From Bradyrhizobium sp. CCGB12 (GTDB lineage Bacteria > Pseudomonadota > Alphaproteobacteria > Rhizobiales > Xanthobacteraceae): DNA of 64,000 nucleotides. The notes below the pieces were generated by a model. It saw nothing but the letters and a program-made list of their open reading frames with translations. It did no database searches and was not told where the DNA came from. The translations under genes and the position numbers were made by a program. How positions within the stretch are numbered: the stretch's first letter is position 1; every line of letters begins with the position of its first letter. The stretch spans positions 5,766,001 through 5,830,000 of the forward strand of contig NZ_JANADO010000001.1 in the NCBI RefSeq assembly GCF_024199845.1, written 5' to 3'. Of this stretch, positions 19,030-27,936 are shown piece after piece.

Positions 19030-19451
19030 TCTTTTCGCCGGCGTTCGCATTCGTTTGCGGCGATTGGGTTCATCGCAGCGAGATCAGGTGCGAGGTCACG
19101 CTGATTTGCCGTGTCTCGGCTATCCTCTCTCATCCTCCGACAGTGCTCCCGCCAGATTCGCACCGCAGCGCCCGGCGAGAAACAGACGCTCAATCGCACG
19201 CAGGAGAGCTTCGCCCCCAAATTCTGGAGAAAAAGACGAGTTCTGATCCAAGCTTTCTACCGGCGTAGGAAGCCGGCAGACAGAACCTTCTCGCCAAGAA
19301 CGGTCAGCAAGAAAGTTATGGACGCGCCAGACTGGAATGGGTGACGGACGTCGACGGCACGGAGATGCGGGTCTTCTTCTTCCCCGAGCCGGGAGAAAGC
19401 CGGAAAAAGCGGCCGAAAATCGGTCGCACGTCTCGCTCTTCGAGCGTCAGG
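19030..19451. other. Intergenic stretch between small RNA and acyltransferase
   Basis: No gene recognised. This is the downstream flank of the polysaccharide operon. Confidence 0.4.
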
Positions 19452-20585
19452 CTATTTCACGCCTATAGGCTGCAGGGCTGCCAGAAACCCCAGCCGTTCG
19501 GCCAACGCAGCGTTCGTCGACTGGCTGAAATTTCGGCGGAAGTGGTCCGGGTCGCGATAGAGAAACTCACCATTGAACCAGACACGGCATCGCCCATCCG
19601 CGCACAAGGCGTTTCCCGGATCGAGGACGATGACATTGGGCCTCCCGGCCGACGCCTCGCGGACGACGTCCTGCGCAGGCTGCTGTACCTCGGTGAGATA
19701 GCGCCAGATGAGCGCTTCCAAATTCGCTGGGCAGGGACGTCGCAAGAGCGCTTGACCCGCCATGGCGCATGCTGTGGGATTTCCGACGGGCACCTTGGGA
19801 ATGTCTACGAATAAGATCACCTTTTTGCTCGGTCCAATCTCATCGAGCAGGTCGCGAAGCGAGTCTCTCAGCAGCCGGAGCCCTATGGCTTCAGAGCGAA
19901 CGTTCGAGTTGCCTCGATAGAGCATCGTTGGCAGGTCCGACCAGCGGGCGGAAAGAATGACGGTCCCGATCTCCGGCCGATTCCTCAGAAGCTCCAGCAC
20001 CGACGCGCGTTGCCGGCCGCATTGACTGCTGTAAGCGGGATTGTCCGGCCAATATCGCTCGACTTTGCCGTTTTCGACGATTCCAGGGCATGGGTTGACG
20101 AGCCCAATGGCAGTGTTGTCGGCCAGTCCTGTCCAGTTGAGTATCGGCAGGAGATGCTCGGCGTTGCTGTCTCCCCAAACGAGTGCGCGATCGCGAGCCG
20201 TCGTCCAGGGTGCACCGAGAGCACAAAGATGCGAACTGCGCGCAGGCCCGGCAAACGTGGCCACTTCAATCGGCGCAATCTCCGGACACGGCCACTTCCA
20301 CATCCCGTCCAGACTCCAGCCGACAATCAGCGTCACGGAAACTGTCGACAACAGTGCGGGCAGGATGCGACGAATCCGCCGCTCGTAAAACCACGCTAGG
20401 GAGAACTGCTGCGTTTTCATAGACGTGATCAAAATGCCGGTGATCAGGTATCCGGAAATGACAAAAAAGACGTCAACCCCGACAAAGCCGCCCGAGACCG
20501 CGGGAACCTCGTAGTGGAAGAGAAATACGAGCAGCACGGAGACGGCTCGCAAGCCGTCAATGTCGGCTCGGTAATTCGAAACCAT
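19452..20585 (-). CDS. Acyltransferase-3/SGNH protein with large internal deletion
   Basis: A 377-residue protein whose N-terminus is that of OafA-type membrane acyltransferases (YRADIDGLRAVSVLLVFLFH, FVGVDVFFVISGYLITGI, YERRIRRILPALL). At about residue 95-110 it passes directly into the extracytoplasmic SGNH esterase/transferase domain (VWGDSNAEHLLP, then LYRDPDHF for the catalytic Asp-His). Full-length AT3-SGNH proteins are about 600-650 residues, with 10-11 membrane helices before the SGNH part; here roughly 250 residues including most helices are missing while the frame is kept. Acyl transfer across the membrane should be lost. It may be an in-frame deletion relic, or a working SGNH domain on a short anchor. 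It closes the polysaccharide operon, and such proteins O-acetylate surface glycans. The start at 20585 matches the family N-terminus. Confidence 0.75.
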   Translation of the reverse strand: MVSNYRADIDGLRAVSVLLVFLFHYEVPAVSGGFVGVDVFFVISGYLITGILITSMKTQQFSLAWFYERRIRRILPALLSTVSVTLIVGWSLDGMWKWPCPEIAPIEVATFAGPARSSHLCALGAPWTTARDRALVWGDSNAEHLLPILNWTGLADNTAIGLVNPCPGIVENGKVERYWPDNPAYSSQCGRQRASVLELLRNRPEIGTVILSARWSDLPTMLYRGNSNVRSEAIGLRLLRDSLRDLLDEIGPSKKVILFVDIPKVPVGNPTACAMAGQALLRRPCPANLEALIWRYLTEVQQPAQDVVREASAGRPNVIVLDPGNALCADGRCRVWFNGEFLYRDPDHFRRNFSQSTNAALAERLGFLAALQPIGVK

Positions 20586-20751
20586 TGGGATTGCCCCCGA
20601 ATTTACGTCGCAGATCGCACGGCATGCGTGCACGCCAGTTTAGACCTCACGCGTCAAGCACCCGCGCATTCGCGCGATTTGCTTTGAGCCAAATCGCCCG
20701 CAAATTTGCCCGATCGGCTTGACCAAACTTTCATCGCCCCAAGTCCACCAT

Positions 20752-23700
20752 TCAACTCGCAGCAATGGATTGCGATTGCCGATAGTAGCTCGCGACAATC
20801 TCTTCATACGCCGGACTTACAGACAGGTAGACGCCGAGCTCTTTGGCTCTCTGTTTGGCCTTGAGAATGTTCGGGGCCAGAATGTCGGGATAGTGGATTA
20901 GATTTTCCGTCTTATCGACCGCCTCATCACCGTCAATGAGGTGGATGAAGTTTACGAAACGAACGCCCAGATCAGCGGCCAACTCGATGAAGGCAGGCAT
21001 GTCCTTGACGTTCGTATGTTGTCCGACATAATTGAAGTAAATTTCCGGTCTGCTCAATCCGCGTTGCTTCTTTAGCCCTTGGAAACTACGGATGTTGGCC
21101 ACCACGCGGTCAAAACTGCTCTTATGCATGATGCCTTCGGCCACTTCCTTTGTCGCGCCGTGCAGCGAGATCGTTATCATGTCCAATCCAGCGTCCAGCA
21201 ACCGATTGGCAAACGCTTCGTTCAAAGCCATCCCGTTGGACGTTACCGCCGTGAAAGCTCCGTTCGAGTTGGCATGGGCGACGAGATCAAATATCTCCTT
21301 GTTGAGCAGCGGTTCGGCATAGGCTCCGACGAAGTGTGCCGTTTTCACGCGCGCGCCGTTGGTGATCTTCTTGTACTCGGCCAGCGTAAGACGATAGTAC
21401 GGATCGCGCTTCTTGCCTTGCACGTCGAAGCGTATGGCCGGCGGGCACATCGTGCAGGACACGTTACAGCGATTGAGCGTGTTGAAGTCCATATAAATCG
21501 GTAGGTCTGCCCCGGTCACCAACGGCTCCGGTGCCAGGCGCGCTTCCATCGGGAGGCCTGAGGTCTTCTGTTGCTCCATAAAGGCCGCCAGTGCGGCGGC
21601 GTGGAGTTCTGGATCCATGGGAAGGGGATTGAGGCCCAGCGACGGCGCCGCCTCCCGATACTCTTCGTAACGCTCGACGCGGCGGCCAAGGAGGGCAAGG
21701 ACCGACGACGTGCGCGTGCCGTTATGGTACGCGTGCAAGGCCAGGTGAATCTGTAACAGCCAGGAGGGACCCTCGTGGCGATACTCGCATTTCCCGCAAT
21801 ACGGTTTGAGCGCGTGTCCCGTTAGGAGACCGCGGCGCACGGCTTGATATCGTTCACCCTGCCAGACCGAGGCCAAGCCATCAGTCTGGCAATTGCCCAT
21901 GTTGGTCTCGTCGTAGTAGGCGAAGATGCTCGACGCCGAGCAGAGCCGGATGCTGCCATCCGGCTCCATGCTCGGATTGGAGAATGGCAGCATGCACATT
22001 TTCGTCCGAGCTTCGCCTTCGGCGACCCGCGCCTTTTGAAGCAGCCCATCAAAGTACTGCCCGAACGGCTTCGTGCGCTCCGACCAATCCCAGGCCTTGA
22101 CGTACTCAAGACTTTCCCCGGACAATCTGGCGAACAGTTCACGGTTGCCTACGAGCCGGCGGAGGGCATCCTTGAGCGCTGAAACGGATCTTTCAGGCAG
22201 AATAAACTCTCTCTGAAGAGGGCCGAGCGCCTGAGGTACGATTCCAACATCGGTTGTCACCACCGGCACGCCGCAGGCCATTGCTTCGAGGACCGGATTC
22301 GGCGTGCCCTCAATCTTCGACGTACACACGAGCACATCGATGCCCGCGTAATAATTCGGCATTTGCGCGTGTGGAATAAAGCGTTCCTTGCGGTCGGCGA
22401 ACTGCATCACGATAGGTAATCCTTCGGCCTGCAGTTCTTCGATCGCCGGTTTGAGAATGCTGTTGACGCCCTTGAAGTCCTCGAGGGATGAAGCCCAGCC
22501 GCTATGTCCCACCCAACCGACCCTTACCAAACGGTCTCCCATGTGGTCGAACCGCTCCAGGTTCGTCGGACTGAACACGGTCAGGTCTACGCCATCCGGA
22601 AGAACCGCGTCCGGACGCGGAATGCTGCCGACAGCATCGTAGATCAGTCGCAGTCGTTCTGAGGAGACGTAGTACCCCGAGGCAAGGACGTTGAAGATCT
22701 TTGCTCGGGCGGACATATCCTCCGGCGAAAGGAAAAGGTGGTCATAGACGCTGATCGAGATGGTTTTGCATTCGATGAACCGACGCCGGAATTCAGGGTA
22801 GGTGAAACCGATGCGGCGCGCATAGTCCTCGAGCAAGGGCGTATCGATGATCGTAAGGAACTCTCGCCAGAAAACGTGGATAATATCGAAGCCTTCGGCG
22901 GCGACGAGCCCAAGTCCCAGGGCACTCGCACCACCCTCGGCGTACAATCCCTTTGAATTGTCCGCCAGCCAACGGCTGTGCTCGATTTCCCCCAATGTCG
23001 TGAGCGGGAAAATCTCGAACTCGTAGTGGTCGGACAAATTCCGCACCAGTTGCCGCGAAATATTGGCGAACGCCCATGAATCAGTGTCGGTCAAGAGCGC
23101 AACACGAGGACGACGCCGCGCCGCCATCGCCTCCTTCCGTTCTCCCCCGGCTTCGGAGCCAGGATCGCCTGGAGCGGCCCACCCTTGCTTCTGCTCGTTG
23201 GAGCGCATCCAGCTCTCGACTTCGTCACCCCAGATCTTAAAGCCCGTCTTGGCCTCAAGATAGCGGGCGGACTCGTACAGCGTCTTCCGCGAGAACCGAG
23301 TGCGCTCGTAGTCGGTATCACCGGACGTCTCAGCCTTCGGGTGATCATGTACGAGAAACCGAAGCGCGCTTGTGCCGATCTTCATGCCTTCGCGGAAGAT
23401 CCGCAGCGAGAAGTCGATATCCTCGAAGCCTATCAACATGTTGTCGTCGAAGCCGCCGAGCCGATGGAATGAGCCGCGGTTGATGATTGAGGCTCCGCCA
23501 AACAGAAATGTGCTCAGGAAGGCCGTGTCGGTTGCACCGTCCGCGTCCGACCGAACATCGCTTCCCGGGACAATGATGGGATTGATCGTAAGGCGCGGAC
23601 TCCCTTCCTGGATGACGGATTGCAGGCAGGCGCCGTGTGAGAACAGCGTCTTCAAGTCAGGATTGAGCAGCGGGAAACTCATGAAATGGCAGCCGAGGAG

Positions 23701-24141
23701 GGCCAACTCCCGTTGAATCTGTCGGATTGGATTGGAAAAGAAGAATATGTCGTTGTCGACGCTGATCACCCAATCGGTGCACGCCTGCTCCATGATGCGA
23801 TTGCGGCCGCCGGCTACGCCGAAATTGCTTTCGAATTCGAGCAGGCGATAGCGATACGGAAACTCGGCGAGACAGGCCTTCAGTTGCCCTAGCTCTTCCG
23901 GGTTCGATCCGTTGTCGCCGATCAGCACCTCACCGGCAAAATTCGCAATATTCGCTGCGATCGACTTGAGAAGCTTGATCGAAAGGCCCGCTCGGTTCAG
24001 CGAAAGGAACGAAATGGTGAGGTTCTGCCCATTCGTTCCAATGTTTGGACCATAGCTTGATGGCGCAGCATCGCTCAGGACCGAGTGGCGCTCGTCGAAG
24101 AAATAGCGGGTCGACTGGAGACCGGGAGAAATAATCGTCAT
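20752..24141 (-). CDS. GT2-GT4-SPASM-radical SAM fusion protein
   Basis: A 1129-residue four-part protein. Residues about 41-300 form a GT-A glycosyltransferase (GDNGSN, then SVDNDI with the DXD-like acid pair). Residues about 345-700 form a GT-B/GT4 glycosyltransferase (VGWVGHSGW, then EGTPNPVLEAMACGVPVV). Residues about 714-790 look like a SPASM cluster domain (C716, PDGSIRLC734, C751, C782-x2-C785). From about 880 to the end is a radical SAM domain with C892-x3-C896-x2-C899. In usual radical SAM/SPASM enzymes the SPASM part follows the radical SAM core. Here it precedes it, and nothing follows the core. The enzyme probably builds and modifies a sugar or lipid carrier intermediate in the cytoplasm. 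Start at 24141 is 33 bp after the methyltransferase stop. The substrate is unknown. Confidence 0.85.
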   Translation of the reverse strand: MTIISPGLQSTRYFFDERHSVLSDAAPSSYGPNIGTNGQNLTISFLSLNRAGLSIKLLKSIAANIANFAGEVLIGDNGSNPEELGQLKACLAEFPYRYRLLEFESNFGVAGGRNRIMEQACTDWVISVDNDIFFFSNPIRQIQRELALLGCHFMSFPLLNPDLKTLFSHGACLQSVIQEGSPRLTINPIIVPGSDVRSDADGATDTAFLSTFLFGGASIINRGSFHRLGGFDDNMLIGFEDIDFSLRIFREGMKIGTSALRFLVHDHPKAETSGDTDYERTRFSRKTLYESARYLEAKTGFKIWGDEVESWMRSNEQKQGWAAPGDPGSEAGGERKEAMAARRRPRVALLTDTDSWAFANISRQLVRNLSDHYEFEIFPLTTLGEIEHSRWLADNSKGLYAEGGASALGLGLVAAEGFDIIHVFWREFLTIIDTPLLEDYARRIGFTYPEFRRRFIECKTISISVYDHLFLSPEDMSARAKIFNVLASGYYVSSERLRLIYDAVGSIPRPDAVLPDGVDLTVFSPTNLERFDHMGDRLVRVGWVGHSGWASSLEDFKGVNSILKPAIEELQAEGLPIVMQFADRKERFIPHAQMPNYYAGIDVLVCTSKIEGTPNPVLEAMACGVPVVTTDVGIVPQALGPLQREFILPERSVSALKDALRRLVGNRELFARLSGESLEYVKAWDWSERTKPFGQYFDGLLQKARVAEGEARTKMCMLPFSNPSMEPDGSIRLCSASSIFAYYDETNMGNCQTDGLASVWQGERYQAVRRGLLTGHALKPYCGKCEYRHEGPSWLLQIHLALHAYHNGTRTSSVLALLGRRVERYEEYREAAPSLGLNPLPMDPELHAAALAAFMEQQKTSGLPMEARLAPEPLVTGADLPIYMDFNTLNRCNVSCTMCPPAIRFDVQGKKRDPYYRLTLAEYKKITNGARVKTAHFVGAYAEPLLNKEIFDLVAHANSNGAFTAVTSNGMALNEAFANRLLDAGLDMITISLHGATKEVAEGIMHKSSFDRVVANIRSFQGLKKQRGLSRPEIYFNYVGQHTNVKDMPAFIELAADLGVRFVNFIHLIDGDEAVDKTENLIHYPDILAPNILKAKQRAKELGVYLSVSPAYEEIVASYYRQSQSIAAS

Positions 24142-24174
24142 CTGACTGTCATCCGCCTAACCGTGATGCAATTC

Positions 24175-25728
24175 TTAAAATTTGAGACGTTTCGCGGCAC
24201 CGATAAGGAGCGGCATTGCGGCCTTCGGGATCATGGGCTTCGCGCCGCGAGCCGCACGGCGAATGAGTCCCTTGGGCGTGCGTCGGCTCGTGGCCTCAAG
24301 CTCCCGCTCAAGGCTCGCGACTTGAGCAATGTAGCTCTCACGTTCTGCCTGGGTGTTGGACAGCATCTCTCGCAATTGATGGGCGTCCATCGCCATCTTC
24401 TGGACATCTGCTTGATAACGCGACTCTGTCGTGGCCAATCTTGACGTTGCGACTTGCAAGCGCTCCACCACGATTTCCGACTCCCGCTGCAATGCGAGGT
24501 TTTTGATGCGGTAGCGATCACGATCCGTCAGAAGCTCCACCGACTGAGAGCGCGCGACATCAAGTTCGGACACCCGCTGCTGCAATTGCTCGTCGACAAG
24601 CTCGAAACTGGCATGTGCATCCGCGATCGCTTTCTCCAGTCGACCAACGTCCACCTGATGTTGGACCCGGCAAGTTGTTAGCTCCGACTTCCCCTCCTGC
24701 ACTTTCTCGCCGAGAATTTCGATCTCGCGCTGCAAAGCAACGCTCTTTATGCGATATCGATCACGTTCAATCCGAAGCTCTGCAAGCTGTTCATCCCGTT
24801 GGCGGATAGTTGCCTCCAACTGCAAGCGCAGTGCAGCGATGTCCGAGCCTGCTTCTTTGACCATCTCGATTTGTCTTCGCAGTTCGTCGGTCCGTTGATC
24901 CAACTCCGATTGAAGCACGCCAATCCGGTCTTCGGCGCCCATCATCACCGCGTAACTGTCCATGGAGATCGGAAACGCGGCCGTCGACTGAGGTTGAGCA
25001 CCTTGTGCTCCCCATATACCGACGAAATAGCTGCACGTCCTAGGTCCGAATTCCTCGCCCGGCTTGCCCGGCACGATGGCAGCGTGCCCAGCTTCGGTCC
25101 CTTCAACCATCTCAACCTGCACAAGCGTGGAACTCGAGCGGGACGGCACTCGCACCGTTCCGAACCCGATCATTGCGCTGCCGATCAGCCATTGTACTTC
25201 TGGACCGAGCACCCTGGAGGTCAGGGCCTGAAATTCACCGATCGAATATTTCCGCTTATGATAGGGATTTCCTGATGACGAGTCTGGATAATACCAGTGG
25301 TCGTTGGGACAGGAGATGACGAAAACGGCGTTCGGCTTGGCCACCTTCTTGAGCGCAGTGAGATACGCCTCCGGATCATTCACGTGCTCGATGGTTTCGA
25401 GCGAGACGATGACGTCAAACTCCCCGGCGGAGAACTTCTCATCAATGCGGGTGGCGTCAAATTGATCGAAACTGATCCCAGGCGCAGCGAACTGGGATTG
25501 CGCGGCCGTGACCGCTTCGGTGGATAGATCAATGCCGTGCACCGAGGACGCACCCCAGGACTTCATGAAGAATGAGCCGTAGCCCTCGCCACACGCGATA
25601 TCGAGAACGCGTTTGCGGACCACGTGCTGTTTGGCCAACAAATACCGCGCGATGTGAATCGACGCCTCAATTGCACTGTATGGTACGTCCTTTGAAAGGC
25701 CTAGTCTTTCCATCACGAGCCGATACAC
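24175..25728 (-). CDS. Class I methyltransferase with long coiled coil (WbdD-like)
   Basis: Residues about 20-200 form a SAM-dependent methyltransferase (motif I VLDIACGEGYG near residue 41, then acidic SLETIEHV motif). From about 265 to 470 the sequence is a heptad-rich coiled coil with repeated DRYRIK(S/N)(V/L)ALQRE-type segments, ending in a basic tail. The gene lies immediately after wzt and overlaps it by 16 nt. In ABC-dependent O-antigen systems, WbdD caps the chain by methylation (with a kinase) and its coiled coil acts as a length ruler recognised by Wzt. The same order and architecture suggest a kinase-free chain terminator here. That role is inference; a general glycan methyltransferase is the alternative. 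Confidence 0.82.
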   Translation of the reverse strand: MYRLVMERLGLSKDVPYSAIEASIHIARYLLAKQHVVRKRVLDIACGEGYGSFFMKSWGASSVHGIDLSTEAVTAAQSQFAAPGISFDQFDATRIDEKFSAGEFDVIVSLETIEHVNDPEAYLTALKKVAKPNAVFVISCPNDHWYYPDSSSGNPYHKRKYSIGEFQALTSRVLGPEVQWLIGSAMIGFGTVRVPSRSSSTLVQVEMVEGTEAGHAAIVPGKPGEEFGPRTCSYFVGIWGAQGAQPQSTAAFPISMDSYAVMMGAEDRIGVLQSELDQRTDELRRQIEMVKEAGSDIAALRLQLEATIRQRDEQLAELRIERDRYRIKSVALQREIEILGEKVQEGKSELTTCRVQHQVDVGRLEKAIADAHASFELVDEQLQQRVSELDVARSQSVELLTDRDRYRIKNLALQRESEIVVERLQVATSRLATTESRYQADVQKMAMDAHQLREMLSNTQAERESYIAQVASLERELEATSRRTPKGLIRRAARGAKPMIPKAAMPLLIGAAKRLKF

Positions 25729-27125
25729 TCCATAGTTAGTCGCTCTTGGCGGCTCTGAAGCTCATGTTCTTGGTGCGTCTCTACGCCAATCGCGCCATCA
25801 ATCGTAACGTCCCAAGTGCGATCCAGATCAATCAGTCCAACCGAGCGGAAGCTATCGATCACGCGGAAGGGGCAGATCCCCTTCGCATCGGCATGAACGA
25901 GGACCCCGCCGCGGTCGTTGATCGCAACACGCCACATGTACTTGCCCGCCAGAAGCGGCAAATTTGGAAATGTGACAGTGACACATCCTTCCCTGCCGCT
26001 TCGGTGTGGACTCATCCCCTCCATTAAAGTGGTGGTTCCACAAATGTAGAGACCGTCATGTCGATAGAGATTGAATACGAAGCTGATCCCATCTACCTGC
26101 GTGTCGGTCGTGGCTCGGAAGCGCATCGTTAGCTTCACCGTATCGTGCGAGTGCACCGTTTCGACAAGCGTTCCGTCTTTGGTATGCAGGGAGACGTCGG
26201 TGATTTCGAACAATTTCCCATGCGGCTGTTCAACTGGTTCGCTGGGCGCGGCCGGTCCATCAGAACCGATGCCGTCGGCACCTTCCGGCGCTGACGTTGT
26301 GGACGGCGCCGAACTCCGCGCGGAATTTTCCTCCGCATTTCGAGGGACGACTGAATCATCCGAAGGCTGGATATCCTCCAGATACTGGCCGGTGACCTCC
26401 GACGCGGAGCCGAACGCTGCGAGTTGCCCGTTCTTGAGGTAGACAGCCCGGTCGCACATTGACCTCACGAGATATCCGTCATGCGCGACAAGCAAGATCG
26501 TACAGCCTGCCTCCTTGATCTCGTAGAAGCGATTCAGGCACTTCTGCTGAAACGGCGCATCGCCGACGGCGAGGATTTCGTCGACAATGAGGATTTTTGG
26601 ATCGACATGGATGGCCACCGCAAAGGCCAACCGGGCATACATGCCACTCGAGTAGGTTTTTACCGGGCGTTCGATATAGGATCCGATGTCCGCGAAGCGG
26701 ACGATATCATCGTACTTTCGGTCGATCTCCGTACGGTCCATCCCGAGTAACTGGCCGTACACCATGATGTTGTCGTGACCCGTGAACTCCGGGTTGAAGC
26801 CAGCACCGAGTTCGATGAGCGGCGCCACGCGGCCCTTTACCTGAACGTCGCCCTCTGATGGAGTTAGCGTTCCAGCCAATATCTGCAACAGTGTTGACTT
26901 GCCCGCACCATTCCGTCCGATCACGCCGACGGTCTGTCCTTCGGCGATTTCAAAGCTTACGTTCTGCAGAACAGTGATTTCTTGATAAAATTGCCGATCT
27001 CGCCAGATCATCTGCTTGAGACGATCTACAGGGCGCGCGAATGAAAGATAACGCTTCGTGACGTTCCGCACGCGAATTGCGGTGTCCGTGCCGTCGAGCG
27101 GGCTCGACTTGATGTTAGACGACAT
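25713..27125 (-). CDS. wzt: Polysaccharide ABC exporter ATPase with C-terminal glycan-binding domain
   Basis: A 470-residue Wzt. The ATPase has Walker A GRNGAGKST (residues 70-78), the family signature YSSGMYARLAF and Walker B ILIVDEILAVGD. After a low-complexity Ser/Pro/Glu linker (about 270-310), a separate beta-sandwich domain follows, of the Wzt C-terminal type that binds the capped end of O-polysaccharide. The start at 27125 is chosen because it lies in ATG overlapping the end of wzm and the next upstream residues are unlike the family. It works with Wzm (27115-27936) in the inner membrane. The presence of the C-terminal domain predicts that the chain is terminated by a modification before export, in line with the adjacent methyltransferase. 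Confidence 0.92.
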   Translation of the reverse strand: MSSNIKSSPLDGTDTAIRVRNVTKRYLSFARPVDRLKQMIWRDRQFYQEITVLQNVSFEIAEGQTVGVIGRNGAGKSTLLQILAGTLTPSEGDVQVKGRVAPLIELGAGFNPEFTGHDNIMVYGQLLGMDRTEIDRKYDDIVRFADIGSYIERPVKTYSSGMYARLAFAVAIHVDPKILIVDEILAVGDAPFQQKCLNRFYEIKEAGCTILLVAHDGYLVRSMCDRAVYLKNGQLAAFGSASEVTGQYLEDIQPSDDSVVPRNAEENSARSSAPSTTSAPEGADGIGSDGPAAPSEPVEQPHGKLFEITDVSLHTKDGTLVETVHSHDTVKLTMRFRATTDTQVDGISFVFNLYRHDGLYICGTTTLMEGMSPHRSGREGCVTVTFPNLPLLAGKYMWRVAINDRGGVLVHADAKGICPFRVIDSFRSVGLIDLDRTWDVTIDGAIGVETHQEHELQSRQERLTMECIGS

Positions 27126-27936
27126 CGGCAAACGCTTTCTTCGTACGCATGAAGCCCCAGTAGCCAATCTGCGCCACCGCAGCGGTCCCCGCGTAAAGTA
27201 GCAGAAGCGGAAGGAACGAGGGCGATTGATGATCAAAAATGGCCGACCTTGTCATCTCGATGATTTGCGTCAGCGGGTTCAGCGCGATGACAGCGCGGAA
27301 CGCTGGCGGCACTGCAGAAAGCGGGTAGAAAATCGGAGATAGGAACGTGAGCAGCGAGACAAGTACCCCAACTAGCTGGCGCAGGTCACGAAGAAACACT
27401 CCCAAGGCGGCGAGAGCCCACCCCAGCCCGGCCGTCAGCAAAATAAGTGGAAGCAGAATAATCGGCATCCAGAAGATTGCGGCTGACGGCAGCCCAACAA
27501 TGATCACGTGGCCAAGTAGGAAAACTCCAAACGACACGATGGCCGCAAACAACGCCACCGTGATCGCGATCGGAACCAGGGTCTCCAGCGGAAACACCAC
27601 CTTCTTTATGTAAGCCGGATTTTCCAATACCAAGCTAGGTGCACGATTGAACAACTCGGCGGCGAACTGAAAGATGATGAGGCCGATGAAAACACGAAGG
27701 ACGAAATCGGAATAGCGCCCGATCGCCCCCGGCCAACTCATCGTGAAGATCTGACTGAAGACGAACGAGTAGATCAGGAGCATCAGGAGCGGCACAACGA
27801 CGTAGTGACCAAGCCCGAGATAGGTGCCTACGATGCGCGATCGAATTTCCCGATCAGCAAGCAACTTGATAGTCGCACGCGAATAATGATCGAAGAGAAA
27901 ATCGTAGAACATCGAAACACACTTTCGAACGGTCAT
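27115..27936 (-). CDS. wzm: Polysaccharide ABC exporter permease
   Basis: A 273-residue ABC-2 type permease with six predicted membrane segments and the typical N-terminus FLFDHYSRATIKLLADREIRSR and middle segment LGLGHYVVVPLLMLLIYSFVF. It forms the membrane channel for an undecaprenyl-linked glycan with the Wzt ATPase encoded just after it; the genes overlap by 11 nt. ATG or GTG codons at 27936 and 27912 are both possible starts. The overlap with the preceding glycosyltransferase (stop at 27933) favours 27936. Confidence 0.9.
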   Translation of the reverse strand: MTVRKCVSMFYDFLFDHYSRATIKLLADREIRSRIVGTYLGLGHYVVVPLLMLLIYSFVFSQIFTMSWPGAIGRYSDFVLRVFIGLIIFQFAAELFNRAPSLVLENPAYIKKVVFPLETLVPIAITVALFAAIVSFGVFLLGHVIIVGLPSAAIFWMPIILLPLILLTAGLGWALAALGVFLRDLRQLVGVLVSLLTFLSPIFYPLSAVPPAFRAVIALNPLTQIIEMTRSAIFDHQSPSFLPLLLLYAGTAAVAQIGYWGFMRTKKAFADVV

